Assembly: GCA_026196445.1 (NCBI GenBank)
Contig: JAPHTE010000170.1
Location: forward strand, 1 to 8,527
Reading direction: 5' to 3'
DNA from: Lysobacterales bacterium
Lineage (GTDB): Bacteria; Pseudomonadota; Gammaproteobacteria; Xanthomonadales; SZUA-36
Length of the DNA: 8,527 nt
Made by a program: the position numbers and the translations under genes. Positions 1 to 5,775 of this stretch are shown piece after piece. Every line of letters starts with the position of its first letter. Within the stretch, counting starts at the first letter, position 1. The notes beneath the pieces are model-generated. The model searched no databases and had not been told where the DNA came from. It saw only the letters and a list, made by a program, of their open reading frames with translations.

Positions 1-75
1 CCGGCGCACTTTACCCCGTCATTCCGGCGAAAGCCGGAATCCATTTTTTCAATACCGCCTGGACTGGATTCCGGA
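1..75. repeat. Palindromic dispersed-repeat-like unit
   Basis: Positions 21-28 (ATTCCGGC) and 33-40 (GCCGGAAT) form a perfect 8-bp inverted repeat around GAAA, a GNRA-type tetraloop. The flanking bases (GTC before, CCA after) match the kind of 'GTCATTCC...GGAATCCA' unit scattered between genes in many proteobacteria. Positions 65-74 (TGGATTCCGG) are the exact reverse complement of 34-43, so a second, inverted partial unit is present. It lies just past the 3' end of rluC. There is no T-run for an intrinsic terminator on either side, so a role in mRNA 3'-end stability is possible but not shown. Copy number in this genome is unknown. Confidence 0.55.
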
Positions 76-120
76 CCGCGCAACGCTTGTCCGCAAAGAC
101 GTCCTGTACACGTTGGGTCT

Positions 121-154
121 AACGCGCTGCATCAGAGAGTGACGCGTTGCATCA
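121..154. repeat. Short direct repeat at the rluC 3' end
   Basis: AACGCGCTGCATCA (121-134) is repeated as GACGCGTTGCATCA (141-154) with a 20-bp period and two mismatches. The second copy contains the rluC stop codon (TGA, complement of 152-154). It could be a small duplication at the gene end; no function is evident. Confidence 0.45.
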
Positions 155-1084
155 AAGGTTATCGAGCAGCGCCCGTAAATCGTCCGGCAGCCTGGAACTG
201 ACCAGTTGTTCATCTCCGTCCCGTGTAAAAAACCGCAACTGGTGAGCATGCAGAAACATGCGTTTGCAACTCTTGTCTGCCCAGAAATTTTGCCTGGCAG
301 CAGGTGAGTAGCGCTTGTCGCCAACCAGCGGCAAATCCAGGTGAGCTGCGTGCACGCGAATCTGGTGGGTGCGGCCCGTGTGCAAGGTAGCCTCGACAAA
401 ACTGTAGTCGCCGTAGGGCTGCAAAAGCCGGAAAGTGGTAAACGCCGGTTTGCCCGCCGGGTCCACCCGCATGAAGCGCTCACCGCCGCGCTGGAACTGG
501 CCGATCGGTTCATGTACTTCGACCAGGTCCTCCTTCAGCTGGCCATCGAGAAGGCACAGGTAACGTTTTTCGATGCGGTCAGTGGCCAGTTGCTCATGCA
601 ACTCCCGCAAGGTTTCCCGGTCAAGCGCCAGCAAAAGGCATCCGCTGGTCTCGCGATCCAGCCTGTGCACCAGGTCCACGCTCATCCCCGGGCGCATGGT
701 ACGCACCGCATCGATCACACCCCAGCCGAGGCCGCTGCCTCCGTGCACAGCCATACCGGCAGGTTTGTCCAGCACCAGGACACCGTGTTTCTCAAAGCAA
801 ATAGCTTCTGACAGCAGTTTCAAAACTGCAGGTGGTACCTGGCCAGGTTTGCCTTCACGCACCGCAACCGGCGGTATGCGCACCCTGTCACCACCCTCCA
901 GGCGGGTGGCCGGTTTAGCCCGGCCGCCATTGACGCGGACCTGGCCGGTGCGGATGATCCGGTAAATTACCGAACGCGGCAGACCCTTGAGCCTTGCCGA
1001 GAGGAAGTTATCCAGCCTTTGTCCCGCCCGGTCTTCAGGGACTTCGACGTGACTTACCGATGAACTTGCCCTGTTTGTTTTCAA
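152..1084 (-). CDS. rluC: 23S rRNA pseudouridine synthase RluC (RluA family)
   Basis: This 310-residue protein should convert uridines 955, 2504 and 2580 of 23S rRNA to pseudouridine, the role of RluC in E. coli. An N-terminal S4 RNA-binding domain (about residues 18-65, containing AGQRLDNFL and a GLPRSVIYR stretch) is followed by the RluA catalytic domain. The latter has the hallmark HRLDRETSG with catalytic D143 (E. coli D144), and later GRTHQIRVH. The TTG at 1084 is chosen because the resulting N-terminus (MKTN...) and the catalytic position match E. coli. An in-frame TTG at 1138 would add 18 residues and cannot be excluded; both have only a GGGG-type ribosome binding site. The divergent position next to rne is the classical gammaproteobacterial context and supports RluC over paralogues such as RluA or RluD. 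Family assignment is very secure; the start is less so. Confidence 0.93.
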   Translation of the reverse strand: MKTNRASSSVSHVEVPEDRAGQRLDNFLSARLKGLPRSVIYRIIRTGQVRVNGGRAKPATRLEGGDRVRIPPVAVREGKPGQVPPAVLKLLSEAICFEKHGVLVLDKPAGMAVHGGSGLGWGVIDAVRTMRPGMSVDLVHRLDRETSGCLLLALDRETLRELHEQLATDRIEKRYLCLLDGQLKEDLVEVHEPIGQFQRGGERFMRVDPAGKPAFTTFRLLQPYGDYSFVEATLHTGRTHQIRVHAAHLDLPLVGDKRYSPAARQNFWADKSCKRMFLHAHQLRFFTRDGDEQLVSSRLPDDLRALLDNL

Positions 1085-1099
1085 TTGGGCCCCAACTGA

Positions 1100-1128
1100 T
1101 TGATGTAAAATGGAAACACTGCTATATT
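1100..1128 (+). promoter_or_regulatory. Candidate sigma-70 promoter of rne
   Basis: TTGATG (1100-1105) and TATATT (1123-1128) are separated by exactly 17 bp, close to the sigma-70 consensus. Transcription would start near 1135, giving a leader of about 350 nt before the rne ATG at 1486. The main E. coli rne promoter also produces an unusually long leader (about 360 nt), which supports the call. The element lies beside or inside the 5' end of rluC, depending on which rluC start is used. Confidence 0.6.
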
Positions 1129-1134
1129 GCCCTG

Positions 1135-1485
1135 ACAACGAATTCGCCCCGCCGAATTGTTCTCCGGAATTGCCCGATTATCTCGCTTAACCGTGCTTTA
1201 AAAGGGCTTTGTGTTCCGACACAGCGATAGTTTACACGTTGTACGACAAGCGGATATAGACGAATTCACCTGCGAACTGAAAGCAGGAAAGACATATTTT
1301 TGATGGCAGACAGAAACGCTGCCATCTGCGGACCGGACCATAAGAAAATAATGTTCCGGTGATGAAAACACATAGGTACCCCCGGAAACGATGCAAAGCA
1401 TCACCGGGTAAGCAGAGTGGAAACATGGCGCATATTCGTCATGTTTCTTTGTATGCCGTGGTTGGGGGTATCCGAGGAATTTACA
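1135..1485 (+). promoter_or_regulatory. Long structured 5' leader of rne (candidate autoregulatory element)
   Basis: The 347-bp gap between the genes holds five predicted stem-loops read toward rne. 1137-1161 has a 6-bp core AATTCG/CGAATT, extendable by three pairs past a bulged G1140. 1269-1287 is CCTGC/GCAGG. 1302-1326 is an 8-bp perfect stem. 1332-1360 is ACCGGA/TCCGGT, one mismatch, then CAT/ATG. 1381-1408 is CCCGG/CCGGG enclosing GATGC/GCATC. The three middle hairpins each have a 9-nt purine-rich loop. In E. coli, hairpins hp2 and hp3 of the rne leader let RNase E sense its own level and cleave its mRNA (Rfam family rne5). Homology to rne5 is inferred from position and structure, not from a search. 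Confidence 0.6.
1177..1182 (-). promoter_or_regulatory. Candidate -10 box for rluC
   Basis: On the minus strand this reads GATAAT, one base from the TATAAT consensus, with no good -35 at 16-18 bp (CTTTTA or CCTTTT). A transcript from about 1170 would include either candidate rluC start codon. Weak evidence, from one hexamer only. Confidence 0.25.
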
Positions 1486-4317
1486 ATGAAAAGAATGCTG
1501 ATTAACGCAACTCAGCCAGAAGAGTTGCGTGTGGCTATCGCCGACGGTCAACACCTGTTTGACCTTGATATAGAAGTCCCCTCCCAGGAACAAAAGAAAT
1601 CAAACGTTTACAAGGGAAAGATCACCCGCGTCGAACCGTCCCTGGAAGCCTGTTTTGTTGAATTTGGCTCCACGCGGCACGGTTTCTTGCCGCTGAAGGA
1701 GATCTGCCCGAGTTGTTATGTAAAAGGTTCAGGCAAAAAAGACGGCAAAGTCGCTATTCGCGATGTCGTCCGTGAGGGACAGGAAATCATCGTCCAGGTC
1801 GAGAAAGAAGAACGCGGCAACAAGGGCGCAGCCCTGACGACCTATATCTCGCTGGCCGGACGCTACCTCGTATTGATGCCCACCAACCCGAGCGCGGGTG
1901 GCGTTTCGCGCCGCATCACTGGTAACGACAGGGATCATCTGCGCGAGCAGTTGCAAAATGTCACGACGCCAAACAACGTCGGGATCATTGTCCGAACCGC
2001 CGGTGTCGGGCGTGACGCCGACGAACTGCAGTGGGACCTCGATTATCTGTTACAGTTGTGGTCTGCCATCGAGCAGGCCGCCGCCCAGCGCTCTGCCCCT
2101 TTCCTGATTTACCAGGAGAGCAACTTGTTCATCCGCGCGCTGCGTGACCACCTGCGCAACGACATCGGTGAAATCCTGATCGACAACGAAACCGTTTATA
2201 ACGACGCGCGTGAATTCATGCAGCAGGTCATGCCGCATAACCTCGGCAAGCTGAAGCTGTACAACGATCAGGTGCCGCTGTTCAACCGCTACCAGATCGA
2301 ATCACAGATCGAATCGGCGTTTGCACGCACCGTGCACCTGCCGTCCGGTGGTGCGGTCGTTTTCGACCGTACCGAGGCGCTGTTATCCATCGATATCAAC
2401 TCGGCGCGCGCCACCAAGGGTTCCGATATCGAGGAAACAGCGTTCAATACCAACATGGAATCCGCCAATGAAATCGCCCGCCAGTTGCGCCTGCGCGATC
2501 TGGGCGGACTGATCGTCATCGATTTCATCGATATGAACAGCCGTAAGCACCAGCGCGAAGTCGAAGAGTGCCTGCGCCAGGCCATGCAGCTCGACAAGGC
2601 ACGTGTTCAAATCGGTAGGATTTCCCGTTTTGGACTGCTGGAAATGTCACGCCAGCGTTTACGCCCTTCGCTCGGTGAATCCAGCCAGGAAACCTGCCCG
2701 CGCTGCGAAGGCCACGGTACGATCCGCAGCATCGAATCTTTGGCCCTTTCAATCCTGCGGCTGGTTGAGGAAGAGGTCATGAAAGACTATACCGGTCAGA
2801 TCATCGTGCAGGCGCCCACCGAGGTGATCAACTTCCTGCACAACGAAAAGCGCTCCGCCCTGGCCGAAGTCGAATCACGCCATCACGTACCGATCGTTAT
2901 GCTGGCCAACCAGCACATGATGACACCTCAATTCGAAATCCTGCGCGTCCGCAAGTCGGATGTTACGGAAACCCCCAGCTACGACCGTGTAGTTAAGCCC
3001 GATCCGCAAGTGGTCGCCAATGAACGCTCTCAGGCCAATGCCGTGGTCGTCGCAGCCCCGGCCGTCAAGGGCATCGTTCCCGACCGGCCTGCCCCGGAAC
3101 GTGATAGCGCCAAGGCCCCAGGCCTGTTCAAGCGCATGGCCAAAATGCTGTTCTCGCACGCGGACGAAGAAGAGGCCGATAAAGCCGCATCACGCAAAAA
3201 TACCAGTCAACAAACTGCCGGCAAGCGTGGCGGCCAACAGTCCAGGCGTGGTCCAGCGCGAGAGCAGCAAAGCCGCAAGACCAGCAAGAAACAGGGCGGC
3301 AAGACTGCTCAAGCCGACAGCCAGCAAAAACAACAGCGACGAACCAGCAAGAAACGTCCAGGCAAAAAAACCCAGGCCAAGTCCGGCCAGGACCAAAACA
3401 AACCTGACCAGAGCAAGCAACGGCGGGGCCACCAGCAACAGGCGGACAAGGGCCAGGCAAAAACAGATCAGGCGTCCCAGCCGGTAGCCGCCAAGAGCGA
3501 AACACAAAGCGAAAGCAAAACAGACGCAAAGCAGCCCCAGAAGGAAGGCGGCAGCCGCCCGACACGCCGTCGCAGGCGCTCGCCATATAAAACCGGTGGA
3601 CCAAAACCACGCGCCGAGCACAGCCAGGCGCAAGGTGACCAGGTCGATCAAAAGACATCGGCGCCGGCTGAAAACAAGCCGCCGGCCCCAACATCTGCTG
3701 ATTCACCAAAAGCTGCAAAGACTGACCCGGCAGATACGCAAAAAAACGAAGACGTAAAAGAATCCGCCAAACCAGCTGACAAGCCGGTAACGGAAACAGG
3801 TCAACCGACCGAAGCAAAGGCACCGGTAGCTGCGCAAAAACCTGAATCAGAGGCTCCGGCCAAATCCGCAGACGCGGGGCAACCCGACCGGGTGAGTGCT
3901 GAAATAACTGCAGCACAACCGCAAAAAGCGGACAAAACCACAAATGGGGACAACAAGTCAGCCGCGACCACCAAGCGTGCACCGCGCAAAAAAACAGCCC
4001 GCAAGAAGGCTACACGCAAGCCCGTTGTTTCAAACAAGCCCGAAACAGCAGAGGTTGTAATGCCGGCACCTGGAACCAGCAGGGCAGACCCGGCCAAGGC
4101 TGATACCTCCAAGCCAGATGCGAAACCTGCTGATAAGGATGCTACGCCCAAGGTTGCCAAGAAAGACGAGCAGGACAGACCGCAACAGGCCGAAGAGACC
4201 GGGAAATCCCCGCCCGAGAAAGTAGCCGATAAACCAAAGCCGGCACAGCCTGCGGCAGTGGTGCCTCAAAAAGACGCCAAGGGAATCTACACGCTCAAGC
4301 CACCGCCTTCGGAATAA
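1486..4317 (+). CDS. rne: Ribonuclease E (RNase E)
   Basis: This 943-residue essential endoribonuclease starts mRNA decay, processes 9S rRNA and tRNA precursors, and scaffolds the degradosome at the inner membrane. The N-terminal half closely follows E. coli RNase E: MKRMLINATQ start, S1 domain (about 36-120), 5'-sensor R170/T171 in VRTAGVG, DNase-I-like subdomain with Mg-binding D303 and D346, and zinc-link CPRC at C404/C407, numbered as in E. coli. Residues 545-558 (PGLFKRMAKMLFSH) look like the amphipathic membrane-targeting helix. The rest is a long disordered K/P/A/Q/D-rich tail with arginine-rich patches at 694-698 and 830-845, presumably RNA-binding, and a distinct C-terminal GIYTLKPPPSE. 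ATG 1486 is chosen for the GAGGAA ribosome binding site at 1474-1479 and homology; a GTG at 1417 would add an unrelated 23-residue extension. The tail is shorter than in E. coli (1061 residues in total). Confidence 0.97.
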   Translation: MKRMLINATQPEELRVAIADGQHLFDLDIEVPSQEQKKSNVYKGKITRVEPSLEACFVEFGSTRHGFLPLKEICPSCYVKGSGKKDGKVAIRDVVREGQEIIVQVEKEERGNKGAALTTYISLAGRYLVLMPTNPSAGGVSRRITGNDRDHLREQLQNVTTPNNVGIIVRTAGVGRDADELQWDLDYLLQLWSAIEQAAAQRSAPFLIYQESNLFIRALRDHLRNDIGEILIDNETVYNDAREFMQQVMPHNLGKLKLYNDQVPLFNRYQIESQIESAFARTVHLPSGGAVVFDRTEALLSIDINSARATKGSDIEETAFNTNMESANEIARQLRLRDLGGLIVIDFIDMNSRKHQREVEECLRQAMQLDKARVQIGRISRFGLLEMSRQRLRPSLGESSQETCPRCEGHGTIRSIESLALSILRLVEEEVMKDYTGQIIVQAPTEVINFLHNEKRSALAEVESRHHVPIVMLANQHMMTPQFEILRVRKSDVTETPSYDRVVKPDPQVVANERSQANAVVVAAPAVKGIVPDRPAPERDSAKAPGLFKRMAKMLFSHADEEEADKAASRKNTSQQTAGKRGGQQSRRGPAREQQSRKTSKKQGGKTAQADSQQKQQRRTSKKRPGKKTQAKSGQDQNKPDQSKQRRGHQQQADKGQAKTDQASQPVAAKSETQSESKTDAKQPQKEGGSRPTRRRRRSPYKTGGPKPRAEHSQAQGDQVDQKTSAPAENKPPAPTSADSPKAAKTDPADTQKNEDVKESAKPADKPVTETGQPTEAKAPVAAQKPESEAPAKSADAGQPDRVSAEITAAQPQKADKTTNGDNKSAATTKRAPRKKTARKKATRKPVVSNKPETAEVVMPAPGTSRADPAKADTSKPDAKPADKDATPKVAKKDEQDRPQQAEETGKSPPEKVADKPKPAQPAAVVPQKDAKGIYTLKPPPSE
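3280..3405 (+). repeat. 21-codon imperfect tandem repeat inside the rne tail
   Basis: ACCAGCAAGAAAC occurs at 3280-3292 and again at 3343-3355, exactly 63 bp (21 codons) apart and in frame. The encoded units both begin R-[KR]-TSKK and continue G-K rich, around residues 598-640. This suggests the disordered scaffold grew by in-frame duplication. Confidence 0.45.
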
Positions 4318-4340
4318 AGATGCTCTGGCAGACCTGAATA

Positions 4341-4390
4341 GGGGCAGGTTCAACTGGATTTCTCATTTATTGAACCTGCCCCGTATATTT
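4341..4390. terminator. Palindrome between convergent genes, probable terminator
   Basis: GGGGCAGGTTCAA (4341-4353) pairs perfectly with TTGAACCTGCCCC (4370-4382), giving a 13-bp stem and 16-nt loop. It is followed on the plus strand by GTATATTTT, a modest U-rich tail, so it probably terminates rne. It may also block readthrough from the convergent regulator gene, although the tail in that direction is poor. The GGGGCAGGTTCAA arm resembles REP-type palindromes found between genes in many gammaproteobacteria, so it could be a repeat serving as a terminator. Confidence 0.65.
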
Positions 4391-4401
4391 TCCGGTTCTG
4401 G

Positions 4402-5043
4402 TCAGGCGTTCTCCACCAGGCCATAACGCATTGCCATACGCACGAGTTCCACGTCACTGCGCGCACCCAGCTTGCCCAGGATACGGTATTTATAGGTTGA
4501 AACCGTCTTCGGGCTGAGACAAAGCAGCGAAGCGATGTCCGGAATCCGCCGGCCATCGGTGAGTTTTAACATCACCTCCATCTCACGTGCGGACAGATCC
4601 TCGAACGGCGACCCACTACCGGAACCTGAGAGCATTGACAAGGCCAGTTGCTTGGCGGCCCTGCTGCCGATATACCGCCGGCCGCCGGCAACCGCCCTGA
4701 TGGCCTTCATCAACTCCTCGGCTTCGCAATCCCGGGTCAGGTAGCCAGCGGCCCCGGCGTCCAGCAAGCGGGCCGGATACGGCGGCTTGGCGTGCTTGGC
4801 AAGGATAATAATCCCGGCGCCTGAATGTGCACGTTTTAATCGCCTGGTGAGTTCGAACCCACTCAAGCCCGGCAGGTTGACACTTAGCAGGATTACGTCC
4901 GGCCGTAGCTTCCTGCAACGGCTGAGTGCCGCCTCTCCCGACGAGGCTTCGCTTACCTTGGTGATTTCGCTGTTATTGGCAAGAATGTGACGCAAGCCTG
5001 TACGGACCAGTGCCTGGTCATCAATGATGAGTATGTGAATCAT
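4402..5043 (-). CDS. LuxR/FixJ-type response regulator, GacA/UvrY-like, receiver lacks phosphoacceptor Asp
   Basis: This 213-residue protein has an N-terminal receiver domain (1-118) and a C-terminal LuxR-type helix-turn-helix (about 145-207). It matches the GacA/UvrY architecture along its length: MIHILIIDDQ start, GAAGYL before the last receiver helix, then SPF-x-x-LS-x-RE, LSPKTV and DVEL. GacA/UvrY proteins are DNA-binding outputs of the BarA/GacS pathway that activate regulatory RNA genes. Here the acidic pair D8/D9 is present, but the expected phosphoacceptor D54 is Ser (codon AGT at 4882-4884). The conserved switch Thr is A82 and the conserved Lys is R104, so normal phosphorylation is unlikely. 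ATG 5043 is chosen for its strong AAGGGGGG ribosome binding site and fit to UvrY (218 residues); an upstream start at 5130 is disfavoured. No histidine kinase gene is nearby. Family is secure, targets unknown. Confidence 0.9.
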   Translation of the reverse strand: MIHILIIDDQALVRTGLRHILANNSEITKVSEASSGEAALSRCRKLRPDVILLSVNLPGLSGFELTRRLKRAHSGAGIIILAKHAKPPYPARLLDAGAAGYLTRDCEAEELMKAIRAVAGGRRYIGSRAAKQLALSMLSGSGSGSPFEDLSAREMEVMLKLTDGRRIPDIASLLCLSPKTVSTYKYRILGKLGARSDVELVRMAMRYGLVENA

Positions 5044-5270
5044 GATCCCCCCCTTTTGGACTGATTCAATGTGAGCATTTATGTAATCGTGACTGACCCT
5101 TTCCCCGTTTTTGAGTCCCGCCCATATCATGCGCGAAGTGAAGCATGGACACTTAAACTATAGCCAGCGAAATCCTCCACGTCCAGCCAGGATTGGTTCA
5201 AGCAGCAAACCGGGCGATTTTCCTACACGGTTTCAAGCTGGCAGCCACTCCGGCTGTCGCTGAGCCCCTT

Positions 5271-5555
5271 TCAATCGACCTGCATCCTCACCACCGTGCC
5301 ACCACGAACGGAAACGATCATGTCCTTTTTTCCACTACGTTTATAGACCCAGTTGGAAACGGTGGTGTCCCGTTGGCGGCCGTGTTCACTGACCTTTTCC
5401 CTGGCGCTGTATTTCCGTGCAGGAGCACCGCATTTCCTGACCAGTGCGTTGCTGGACTCACCCACTTTCACCAGCTTCCTGCCACAGCGGAAACTGCTCG
5501 CATCCGCAGTTCTGCAAAACAGAACGCAAAGCCCAAGCAAAAACCACTTATTCAT
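5271..5555 (-). CDS. Small secreted DUF2845-type protein
   Basis: This 94-residue protein starts with a typical Sec signal peptide: MNK, a hydrophobic core at 4-14 (WFLLGLCVLFC), and a likely cleavage after TADA at residue 19. The mature part begins SSFRCGRKLVKVG and continues with a second Cys in VRKCGAP. This Cys pair and the GES-x-x-x-V-x-x-KCG pattern are as I recall them for DUF2845, a family of uncharacterised periplasmic proteins; the two cysteines could form a disulfide. The C-terminal half (WVYKRSGKKDMIVSVRGGTVVRMQVD) looks like short beta strands. ATG 5555 is chosen because GGAGGAGG lies just upstream and the signal peptide begins there; a GTG 24 bases earlier would give an unlikely N-terminus. 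It lies 227 bp upstream of, and codirectional with, the response regulator, probably as a separate unit. Function unknown. Confidence 0.82.
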   Translation of the reverse strand: MNKWFLLGLCVLFCRTADASSFRCGRKLVKVGESSNALVRKCGAPARKYSAREKVSEHGRQRDTTVSNWVYKRSGKKDMIVSVRGGTVVRMQVD

Positions 5556-5656
5556 ATTCCCTCCTCCTGTTTCGACCACAACAGTTTAGGTACCCTTCTC
5601 GGTGCGGTGCGAGCGGAAAACCTGGTCCACGCTTGTCGGGAATTGTGGATGGATTC

Positions 5657-5666
5657 ACTATAAAAT
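5657..5666. promoter_or_regulatory. AT-rich candidate -10 region, possibly bidirectional
   Basis: ACTATAAAAT stands out in the 216-bp divergent gap between the DUF2845 gene and the cytochrome b gene. On the plus strand it gives TATAAA (5659-5664), with TTGTCG at 5633-5638 only at a long 20-bp spacing. On the minus strand it gives TATAGT, with a 3/6 -35 match (ATGTCC) at 18 bp. It could serve either gene or both. The rest of the gap shows only the small ORFs described separately. Confidence 0.3.
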
Positions 5667-5700
5667 AGCCGTGTTATGCCGGACATGGCACAATTAACGG

Positions 5701-5775
5701 ATGACTTACCCCATGAGCCTGCTGCTGGTTTGCATGAACCCAAATGAGAATAAATACGAGCGTCCACCCTTTTGA
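5701..5775 (+). CDS. Candidate 24-codon leader ORF overlapping the cytochrome b start
   Basis: ATG 5701 (with a second in-frame ATG at 5713) opens a 24-codon frame ending in TGA at 5773-5775. That stop overlaps the TTG start of cytochrome b as TTGA. The encoded peptide contains a short hydrophobic MSLLLVCM stretch and a polar end. Cytochrome b has a rare TTG start and only a weak ribosome binding site, so translation of this leader could deliver ribosomes to it by termination-reinitiation. Two other tiny frames (ATG 5685 to TGA 5747, and ATG 5744 to TAA 5779) cross the same stretch, so the call is speculative. Confidence 0.25.
   Translation: MTYPMSLLLVCMNPNENKYERPPF

Noticed and set aside
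341..811. 156-codon plus-strand open frame across rluC
   Set aside because: It is antisense to the conserved RluC catalytic domain and has no recognisable domain; a shadow of a real gene.
1417..1485. GTG at 1417 giving RNase E a 23-residue N-terminal extension
   Set aside because: MKRMLINATQ at 1486 is the known RNase E N-terminus, has GAGGAA six bases upstream, and gives E. coli numbering of active-site residues; 1417 lies in the structured leader.
3128..3982. 284-codon open frame antisense to rne, with an overlapping 153-codon antisense frame
   Set aside because: Both lie opposite the low-complexity K/Q/A-rich tail, whose codon bias removes stops on the other strand; the products are Leu/Cys/Arg-rich with no recognisable domain.
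5242..5256. CAGCC/GGCTG hairpin after the DUF2845 gene as an intrinsic terminator
   Set aside because: Only 5 bp of stem and no U-run on the minus-strand transcript.
5193..5663. 156-codon plus-strand open frame across the DUF2845 gene
   Set aside because: The minus-strand gene has a strong ribosome binding site, a signal peptide and a family pattern; the plus-strand frame has none of these.
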